Below are positions 58,483 to 64,000 of a stretch of DNA of 64,000 bases, piece by piece; position 1 is the stretch's first letter; each line of letters opens with the position of its first letter. The notes beneath the pieces were generated by a model. It was not told the origin of the DNA and made no database searches. It was given only the letters and a program-made list of their open reading frames with translations. The DNA lies in assembly GCA_002343185.1 (NCBI GenBank), contig DDRT01000014.1, forward strand, positions 12,017 through 76,016, given 5' to 3'. Source of the stretch: Deltaproteobacteria bacterium UBA2409. GTDB taxonomy: Bacteria; Bdellovibrionota_C; UBA2361; DDRT01. The translations under genes and the position numbers were made by a program.

Positions 58483-59982
58483 ATGACAACTCCACAACTT
58501 GCGGACCAAAATACCCCAGAGACAGTACCACCTCCTGAAGGCGGAAGGGCAGCTGTTCAGCGCGATCTAGCCTCTGTCTCGCCTGAGGTTAAAGAACGGT
58601 TGAAGCTGACCCAATCTGAAGATGGCCCAAAAGGTTATGTTTCTAATAGACACACAAGTTCTGGGGCCGATGTAAGATGGTGGCAGGAGCAGATTAACGA
58701 ATTTAGAAAATCAAAAGGCTTGGAGCCTATTGCTGTAACAGGCACCGTAGATCCAGCAACAACTGCTGCAATCAAACAGATGCAAAGGGAGCTTGGTGTT
58801 GCTGATGATGGTGTAATAGGCCCGAGAACTTTTAGAGCTTTTATGCGCAACATGTTTAATGTTGCAAAAGATGCTCTTATCGAAACAGGTCATGCTATTT
58901 TTGAAGGGTTTAAGAATAAGTTTGGATTTGAATTTTTAAGTGAGGATGATTTTAAGCGTATTGTTTCTTGGAGAAATGCTTATAGTCAACTTGGAAGTGG
59001 TTACTTTAAACTATCAGAGGAAGATCTTCCTTCAGTAGAAAGCTATCTTGGAAAAAATCCTCACCTTACTCAAGAGTTCCTAGATAAAGTAAAAGAGATG
59101 GCAGGTAGGTTAAACTTACCTCCTGAATGGATCTTAGCAGTAATGTCATTTGAGAGCAGAATAGATCCTCAAGCTGTAAATAGCTCTTCAGGTGCTACAG
59201 GATTAATTCAATTTATGCCTGAAACTGCACCAGGACATGGAACTACAGTTGAGAAGCTAAAACAGATGACAGCTATAGAGCAACTTCCCTATGTTGAAAG
59301 CTATCTTAGAAATTATGCTCCAAGGGTTAAGAGCTTAACTGATCTTTATCTCTCAGTTCTATATCCTAGAGCAATTGGAGAGGGATCAGATGGGGTAGTT
59401 TTTCAAAGGGGCTCTGCTGCATATTCACAGAACTCTGGATTAGACAGAGATAAAAATGGAGTTGTAACCCCAGAAGAGTGTGTTCAAAAGGTAATATACG
59501 CTGCTACCACTTTAACCGGTACAACAGGGGATCTTTTCAGAATTAGACAGGATAGAAACTATAACTGTGGACCTACAGCTTTTGTAAATGCAGTTGTAAG
59601 TGCAGGGTGGATTCCTCCGTCAGAAGCGGAGTCTCTACGAAACAGACTAACAAATTCAAGTGGCTGGAGGGTGCAAGGTGGAATGTGCCACTCAGCACCT
59701 GGAAGATGGGCAAGTTCTCTTTTAGGAAAAGACTGCGTAGTAACTGAATCAAATTTTGCTGATTTTATTCGTGCTCAACATGCACAAGGTCGCGCAATAA
59801 TGGCATCTGCACATGCTGCATCACCACTAACAAATGGGGGTCATATTGTAGCTATCGTACCAAAAGAGGATGGTACATTTGCTAACCTAGATCCAAATAC
59901 GAATAATATTAATAAGGGATACGGAACCCTTACTGAGGAGCAGGTTAATAGCTACTTTAAAAAAGCATGGGCTATTGGGTAA
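58483..59982 (+). CDS. modular peptidoglycan-active protein: PG-binding, lysozyme-like transglycosylase, C39-like cysteine peptidase
   Basis: 499 residues with three modules. A PG_binding_1 motif is at about 60-120 (WWQEQINEF, TGTVDPATTAAIKQMQRELG, VIGPRTF). A lytic-transglycosylase fold is at about 195-345 with probable catalytic Glu224 in AVMSFESRIDPQAVN and GATGLIQFMPETA. A C-terminal papain/C39-like peptidase has Cys362 in NYNCGPTAF, His454 in NGGHIVAIV and Asp470 in NLDPN. An EF-hand-like loop DRDKNGVVTPEE lies at 321-332. There is no Sec signal, so export by another route is needed. A sigma-28-like promoter suggests flagellar co-expression. Confidence 0.82.
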   Translation: MTTPQLADQNTPETVPPPEGGRAAVQRDLASVSPEVKERLKLTQSEDGPKGYVSNRHTSSGADVRWWQEQINEFRKSKGLEPIAVTGTVDPATTAAIKQMQRELGVADDGVIGPRTFRAFMRNMFNVAKDALIETGHAIFEGFKNKFGFEFLSEDDFKRIVSWRNAYSQLGSGYFKLSEEDLPSVESYLGKNPHLTQEFLDKVKEMAGRLNLPPEWILAVMSFESRIDPQAVNSSSGATGLIQFMPETAPGHGTTVEKLKQMTAIEQLPYVESYLRNYAPRVKSLTDLYLSVLYPRAIGEGSDGVVFQRGSAAYSQNSGLDRDKNGVVTPEECVQKVIYAATTLTGTTGDLFRIRQDRNYNCGPTAFVNAVVSAGWIPPSEAESLRNRLTNSSGWRVQGGMCHSAPGRWASSLLGKDCVVTESNFADFIRAQHAQGRAIMASAHAASPLTNGGHIVAIVPKEDGTFANLDPNTNNINKGYGTLTEEQVNSYFKKAWAIG

Positions 59983-59984
59983 AA

Positions 59985-60323
59985 CTAAAGTCCAAAAGCC
60001 ACGATTGCTCCGACTCCAATCAACAACGATGCTAAAACTAGGATCCAAAAACTAAGATCTTTAGTTTCTTTACAGATATTTTGATAACAGACATTTGGGG
60101 CAGGAGCATAGTATCTGGCTATCCATGAACCAAGAATCAATGCTACTCCTATCGAGAAAGTAATCTCCTTGTGCTCACTTAGAATAGTTACTTGAGGGAA
60201 TACAGAGATAAGCCCAGCAAGGCTAGCTCCCATTCCAAGAGTGACGAGCAATGCTGGAATCGCACAGCAAACTAAAGTACTCAAGCTTCCAAATAAAGAT
60301 AGGAAAGCCCAGAGTTTTTTCAT
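59985..60323 (-). CDS. MerT/MerC-like metal transport membrane protein
   Basis: 112 residues with three predicted membrane helices. The first contains a vicinal cysteine pair in LVCCAIPALLVTLGMGASLA, the metal-relay arrangement of mercuric transporters; a second Cys pair (NVCYQNIC) lies in the loop after helix 2. It overlaps the end of the MerP-like gene by 4 bp, and the order fits a transport cassette. The metal may be mercury or another soft metal such as copper; no merA or merR is in the window. Confidence 0.75.
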   Translation of the reverse strand: MKKLWAFLSLFGSLSTLVCCAIPALLVTLGMGASLAGLISVFPQVTILSEHKEITFSIGVALILGSWIARYYAPAPNVCYQNICKETKDLSFWILVLASLLIGVGAIVAFGL

Positions 60324-60592
60324 AAACGTTCAATGCTTACAACTTTATATCCAGCTTCTGTTATTACCTTGGTTATTGTCGGATCATCAACTGTTTGACC
60401 TTCCTTAATGTCAATAGTCACTTTCTTGTTATCGAGGTCAACATTGACTTTCTCGACTTCATTCAATGCTTGAACTTTTTTGGTAATTGCTTGAACGCAA
60501 AACCCGCAAACCATTCCATTTACCGAAACTAGCACTGTTTCAGCCAAACCAGGTGACACCACAGCTAATAAAATAAAAATTATTTTTTTCAT
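60320..60592 (-). CDS. MerP-like periplasmic heavy-metal-associated protein
   Basis: 90 residues with a signal peptide (KKIIFILLAVVSPGLA) followed by a single HMA domain: VSVNGMVCGFCVQAITKKV with the metal-binding CxxC, VEKVNVDLDNKKVTI and ITEAGYKVVSIERL. This is the MerP/CopZ ferredoxin-like fold placed in the periplasm. It hands metal to the membrane protein whose gene overlaps its end. An AGGAAA site precedes the ATG. Confidence 0.88.
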   Translation of the reverse strand: MKKIIFILLAVVSPGLAETVLVSVNGMVCGFCVQAITKKVQALNEVEKVNVDLDNKKVTIDIKEGQTVDDPTITKVITEAGYKVVSIERL

Positions 60593-60602
60593 AAAATTTC
60601 CT

Positions 60603-61220
60603 CTAAAAATATAACTGCAACATTAATGATCCCATCATCTCTCCGTCGTTATCTACACCAATCTCAGCAAGATAGGCATCATAGAAAAAGCGAGCTACTG
60701 GTCCGAACGACCACTCTTCTTCTGATTTGAATCCTTCTCTCTGAGCCTCAAGAATCAAGAAAGTATGAAATCCATCAAAAGGAGCTATATACGGAGCAAC
60801 GCCAGCCCTGAATTTCATAAGAGAGTGATCAGTAGAACCTGACATCTCATAAAAATGACCTTCAGTTGCCGTGTAGAATCTTCTGTCTTCCCAATCTAGT
60901 TGATATCCTACGAGAGCTCCTTTGTTGCCAGCTTCGAAAGCAGGACCTCCAAGTAGATATATATTTGCCTGTGAATCGGGGTTGTTCCAGCGCTTTATTT
61001 GAAAATTGGCTGTTGGAGAGTAATAGTACAACCTTTCCTTATTTTTATCCTGAATAGAGTTCAAATGAGCACCGAGGGCGAAACGATTCGAAAAAGAATG
61101 ATTGAAATGAACAGAATGGTTGTCTCCTTTAAATTCATAGTATGGCATAGAGCCCCCCTCAAATGTGACAGGGTGTGCTAAAGCCAAAGATGTAAATATA
61201 AGAGATATTGCTACCCTCAT
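60603..61220 (-). CDS. predicted outer-membrane beta-barrel in the metal-transport operon
   Basis: 205 residues with a short signal peptide (RVAISLIFTSLALA). The remainder alternates aromatic/hydrophobic and polar residues in strand-length segments (FALGAHLNSI, RLYYYSPTANFQIKRW, MKFRAGVAPYIAP, FHTFLILEAQREGF) and ends in aromatic MLQLYF, the barrel C-terminal signature. It contains several His near the N-terminus (HSVHFNHSF). First gene of the operon, 10 bp before merP-like. Possibly an outer-membrane route or sensor for the same metal. Confidence 0.7.
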   Translation of the reverse strand: MRVAISLIFTSLALAHPVTFEGGSMPYYEFKGDNHSVHFNHSFSNRFALGAHLNSIQDKNKERLYYYSPTANFQIKRWNNPDSQANIYLLGGPAFEAGNKGALVGYQLDWEDRRFYTATEGHFYEMSGSTDHSLMKFRAGVAPYIAPFDGFHTFLILEAQREGFKSEEEWSFGPVARFFYDAYLAEIGVDNDGEMMGSLMLQLYF

Positions 61221-61275
61221 TACTAGTATAGACGTTATTTACCATTTAGATATTCATTTATATAGTCATCATTAG

Positions 61276-62061
61276 ATGATTCCTAGACTTTTCGAACTTG
61301 GACCTATTCCTGTTAATTCATTTGGCCTTTGTGTGGCACTTGCGGCTTTTGGTTCTTCGATCTTGTTGGCAAAGTCATTTTCTAAATATGAGCTAGATTC
61401 AAAGCTTGCAGAAAAGTATGTCCTTTGGGGGATTGTATCAGGACTTTTGGGAGCCAGAATTTGGAGCCTTATTCATAGATGGGAGGATACTTTAAGAGAT
61501 CCAATAGGTGAGATTTTTTCGAGTGCAGGATTTATCTTTTATGGTGGATTTATTCTAGCAACAGCCGTACTTATTACTATGAGCCGTTTGGATAAGATTC
61601 CTTTATCAAAGTTTTTAGATGCTCTGGCGCCAACCCTTGCATTTGGCTACGGGGTTGGAAGGTTAGGGTGTCAGCTTTCTGGAGATGGAGACTACGGAAT
61701 TCAAACTGAATCTATTTTTGGAATGGCTTATCCAGGGGGAGTAATACCAACACCACCAGGAATTTTAGTTTATCCAACACCACTTTATGAAAGTACGATG
61801 GCTTTTTTGATCTGTGGTGTGCTTTTAGTTTTAGAAAGAAAAAAAGTTGCGCCATACTTGGTATTTGCTTGGTATCTAGTGCTTATCTCTTTTGAAAGAT
61901 TTCTTATTGAGTTTTTGAGAATCAACCCAAAAATTTATGGGTCACTTAGTGAAGCACAGGTTGTAAGCTTAGGGCTTGTAGCTATTGGCTTTATGCTTTC
62001 TTATTTAGCTGTTAGGGGCACTTGTGGATCAGGTTATGGGGGGTCAGGCCGGAAGGCCTGA
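61276..62061 (+). CDS. lgt: prolipoprotein diacylglyceryl transferase
   Basis: Integral membrane enzyme attaching diacylglycerol to lipobox cysteines, including that of FlgH here. 261 residues, about seven helices. PVNSFGLCVALAAFG, FIFYGGFILATAVL, the signature FGYGVGRLGCQLSGDGDYG, and STMAFLICGVLLVLERKK and FLIEFLRINPKIYG match the family. The last ~10 codons (GSGYGGSGRKA) and the stop run into a GC-rich palindromic repeat, so the repeat supplies the C-terminus and stop codon. Confidence 0.95.
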   Translation: MIPRLFELGPIPVNSFGLCVALAAFGSSILLAKSFSKYELDSKLAEKYVLWGIVSGLLGARIWSLIHRWEDTLRDPIGEIFSSAGFIFYGGFILATAVLITMSRLDKIPLSKFLDALAPTLAFGYGVGRLGCQLSGDGDYGIQTESIFGMAYPGGVIPTPPGILVYPTPLYESTMAFLICGVLLVLERKKVAPYLVFAWYLVLISFERFLIEFLRINPKIYGSLSEAQVVSLGLVAIGFMLSYLAVRGTCGSGYGGSGRKA

Positions 62062-62094
62062 CCAGACTTATTTCTTGCCTGGTCAGGCCTTTCT
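62038..62094. repeat. GC-rich palindromic repeat, copy 5, inside the 3' end of lgt
   Basis: GGGGGGTCAGGCCGGAAGG, CCTGACCAGAC, then CTTGCCTGGTCAGGCCT. The right terminal repeat GACCCCCAAGT is missing. The lgt stop (62059-62061, TGA within CCTGACC) is part of the element, showing insertion into or at the edge of a coding region. Confidence 0.85.
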
Positions 62095-62129
62095 TAAATT
62101 TTCTAAAAACATGTTAGCATAATGTAGAA

Positions 62130-63272
62130 ATGGCTAGAGCATTCACTATACCTTCATTTTATAGATCCCCAATTGTTTCCTCACTTAAGCGATCACGCGC
62201 GGAAGAAGATCCAAGAAAGAAAGATTTATCTCCTACAATCATCGAACATCCTGGTGTGAGATTTAAATTAGCAAGACACTTTGGGTTTTGCTTTGGGGTT
62301 GAAAACGCAATTGAAACTGCTTTTAGGGCTCTTGAGGAAAATCCAGGGAAACGGATCTTTCTCTTAAGCGAGATGATTCACAATCCAGCTGTAAATCGAG
62401 ATCTAGAAGAACGGGGAGTCAGGTTTTTAATGACTACAGATGGAACTCCTATTGTTCCTCTGTCGGAGATTACAAATGACGACATAGTAATCATACCAGC
62501 TTTTGGCACTACAGTATCAATGCTTGAGAAGTTAGAGGGAATCAGAACTTATGATGCAACCTGCCCTTTTGTAGAAAAAGTTTGGACAAGAGCAAGACAA
62601 CTTGGAACTCAAGGCTATACTATTATCATTCATGGAAAGCACTATCATGAGGAAACTAAAGCCACCTTCTCCAGAGCGGCTCTAGCTGGGCCCAGCGTAA
62701 TAGTTAGAGATAGAAGCGAAGCTGAAAGACTTGCTAAATATATAAAAGGGGAGGGAGGAAATTTTTTCGAAGAATTTAAGGGTAAATACTCCAAAATGTT
62801 TGATCCAACAAAAGATCTTAAAAAAATCGGAGTGGTGAATCAGACCACAATGTTAGCTCATGAAACTATTGAGATAGCAGAATATTTTAAGGAACTTGTA
62901 TCCAGTCTAGGATACGAATTTGCAGACACTAGAGATACCCTTTGCTATGCAACCGAGGAGAATCAAAGTGCTGTTCATGAAATGGTCAAGCAGGGTGGAG
63001 ATCTAGCGATCGTAGTTGGTGGTTATAACTCTTCAAACACTACACACTTAGCTAAGATCTGCTCTAAATACCTACCAACCTATCATATTAAAGATGACTC
63101 GGAGATAATTAGTAGCTCAGAGATAAGACATCTTAAAGGCCAAAATGTGGAGGTTACCCTTGGATGGTTACCTGCGAATAAACCAGTAGAAGTGCTCATA
63201 TCAGCAGGAGCCAGCTCTCCAGATTCCCTTGTAGATTCAGTAATTCAGCGTGTAGCTGAGATAGTTACCTAG
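62130..63272 (+). CDS. ispH: 4-hydroxy-3-methylbut-2-enyl diphosphate reductase
   Basis: Iron-sulphur enzyme making IPP and DMAPP in the last MEP-pathway step; IPP feeds the menaquinone tail. 380 residues, longer than the usual ~310 through an N-terminal extension (~40 residues) and an insert near 205-230. Cluster cysteines are Cys54 (FGFCFGVENA), Cys145 (DATCPFVEKVW) and Cys272 (DTLCYATEENQ). HYHEETKATF, NQTTMLAHET and VVGGYNSSNTTHLAKIC are also conserved. Follows lgt on the same strand. Confidence 0.94.
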   Translation: MARAFTIPSFYRSPIVSSLKRSRAEEDPRKKDLSPTIIEHPGVRFKLARHFGFCFGVENAIETAFRALEENPGKRIFLLSEMIHNPAVNRDLEERGVRFLMTTDGTPIVPLSEITNDDIVIIPAFGTTVSMLEKLEGIRTYDATCPFVEKVWTRARQLGTQGYTIIIHGKHYHEETKATFSRAALAGPSVIVRDRSEAERLAKYIKGEGGNFFEEFKGKYSKMFDPTKDLKKIGVVNQTTMLAHETIEIAEYFKELVSSLGYEFADTRDTLCYATEENQSAVHEMVKQGGDLAIVVGGYNSSNTTHLAKICSKYLPTYHIKDDSEIISSSEIRHLKGQNVEVTLGWLPANKPVEVLISAGASSPDSLVDSVIQRVAEIVT

Positions 63273-63360
63273 CGCAATATTCGTCACTTCTGGTGACACA
63301 ATTTGTTACTATCTGTTTAGGATCTAAATTTTATTCCATAATCTTAGGGGTTTATATTTA

Positions 63361-63376
63361 TGGCATTTAGTTTGCT
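63361..63376 (+). promoter_or_regulatory. sigma-54 promoter of the major pilin gene
   Basis: TGGCATTTAGTTTGCT: GG and GC separated by exactly ten bases, matching TGGCAC-N5-TTGCW at all but one conserved position. It lies 30 bp before the pilin ATG at 63406. Pilin genes are classic RpoN/PilR targets, so the match and position support each other. Confidence 0.8.
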
Positions 63377-63405
63377 TCTTAAGCTATAAGAAGGAAGTTT
63401 ATTTT

Positions 63406-63879
63406 ATGAGAAAAAATCAGCGCGGATTTACACTTATTGAGCTTTTAACGACTGTCGCAATTATTGGGGTACTTGCTGGGCTCTCAGTGGCCTCATACGG
63501 ACGTGCAAAACATATAGCCTCGTTCTCTTTGGTTGAATCTACAATGAGAAATGCTCGTACTGCCTCCGGTGCAGGTATTAGTAACGACCCACCCCAACTT
63601 AGAGATGGAGTTGCTGAAACTACAGTTGAGTCCCAAGCAGAGCTTTTAGCCAATGCTCAACTAAGAATCTATCTTACAGGACTTGTTATTCCAAATAATA
63701 CCACCTTAACAGTTCAGTATGATCCAGCATGTCATGGTCAAGGAGCTGGCTGTACGGTTGAGTCAATACAGGTTGAAAATGCAAGTGCATGTCTTTATGA
63801 GTCGTTTCTTAGATTTGGTGACGGCTCTGAAACTTTAGTAGAGCTCCCAGCACCTGAGAATCCTTGTGGAGATGAGTAG
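63406..63879 (+). CDS. pilA: type IV major pilin (PilA)
   Basis: 157 residues. Class III signal RKNQRG|FTLIELLTTVAIIGVLAGL with Glu5 for subunit assembly, then an alpha-helix and a C-terminal globular region. Four cysteines (PACHGQGAGC, SACLYES, ENPCGDE) can form a C-terminal disulphide loop as in many pilins. AAGGAAG precedes the ATG. Monocistronic behind a sigma-54 site. Minor pilins are encoded at 47899-51424; assembly ATPases are not in the window. Confidence 0.92.
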   Translation: MRKNQRGFTLIELLTTVAIIGVLAGLSVASYGRAKHIASFSLVESTMRNARTASGAGISNDPPQLRDGVAETTVESQAELLANAQLRIYLTGLVIPNNTTLTVQYDPACHGQGAGCTVESIQVENASACLYESFLRFGDGSETLVELPAPENPCGDE

Positions 63880-63976
63880 GGGATACAAACTTACTTTTCA
63901 TTGTTTTAGAAAATTAAGGCTATTTAAAAAAAATATCCTTGACTGAATCATAAAGTGAGGAAATTTTATTATAATT

Positions 63977-64000
63977 CTTCACAGCTTCACAGCTTCACAG
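63977..64000. repeat. CTTCACAG tandem repeat at the window edge
   Basis: Three perfect consecutive 8-bp units reach the last base, so the array may continue beyond the window. It lies about 100 bp after the pilin gene. Too short to judge whether it is variable. Confidence 0.6.

Noticed and set aside
63977..64000. Phase-variation simple-sequence repeat or CRISPR start
   Set aside because: Only three units are visible before the window ends and it is not inside a gene or promoter that can be seen.

Overview
The window reads as chromosome from a low-GC, Gram-negative, flagellated and piliated bacterium that uses menaquinone. Outer-membrane markers are FlgH and FlgI (L and P rings), two predicted outer-membrane barrels and Lgt. 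The flagellar genes, the candidate sigma-54 and sigma-28 promoters and the type IV pilin with minor pilins would fit a deltaproteobacteria-like lineage. That placement is inference from gene content only. No rRNA, tRNA, integrase, phage or CRISPR array was recognised. Coding density is high, and the only gene-free stretch over 300 bp (54715-55044) is filled by dispersed repeats.

Layout. 1-4986: end of a cell-wall/division cluster (murC, murB, an orphan gene, ftsQ, ftsA) that stops at a GC-rich palindromic element instead of continuing into ftsZ. 5203-12877: fbp, a secreted beta-helix protein, a receiver-histidine kinase, valS and small membrane proteins. 13047-14972: a flagellin whose variable domain is replaced by seven FG-GAP/VCBS-type repeats, split by one in-frame TAA. 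15127-23862: a class I aldolase/arginase/FAD-oxidase operon, a thioredoxin-fold membrane protein, a Cys/His-rich exported peptide, pepP, a thioesterase and a sugar-phosphate transferase. 24043-25526: rplM-rpsI and a NarL-type regulator. 26405-32690: flagellar operon (coiled-coil protein, flgF, G, A, H, I, J, M, N) behind a candidate sigma-54 promoter. 32846-38303: orphan proteins, an outer-membrane barrel and a double-MarR regulator, with two long palindromes. 38961-44760: menaquinone genes (menG/ubiE divergent from menI-F-D-B-A-E), with compact MenF, MenD and MenE. 44969-47525: HDOD-type protein and a divergent purM. 47679-51424: minor-pilin operon. 51519-54714: photolyase, DoxX, Hsp20, tilS. 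55045-59982: a P-loop protein with a Ser/Thr kinase, and a muramidase/C39-like protein. 59985-63879: metal-transport trio, lgt, ispH and a major pilin behind a strong sigma-54 site.

How it fits together. FlgM is present, so a FliA (sigma-28) regulon is expected. Near-consensus sigma-28 sites lie upstream of the flagellin, the secreted beta-helix protein, the HDOD protein and the muramidase/C39 protein. FlgJ has only the rod-capping half, so the separate muramidase is a candidate partner for rod passage or another flagellum- or surface-linked role.

Repeats. Three families stand out: (i) GC-rich nested palindromes with 16-bp terminal inverted repeats (ACTTGGGGGTCAGGCC), usually abutting gene 3' ends; (ii) a roughly 95-bp dispersed repeat in three copies; (iii) a cagagtt-type palindrome after menE.

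All calls come from reading the sequence. Family assignments were not confirmed by database search.
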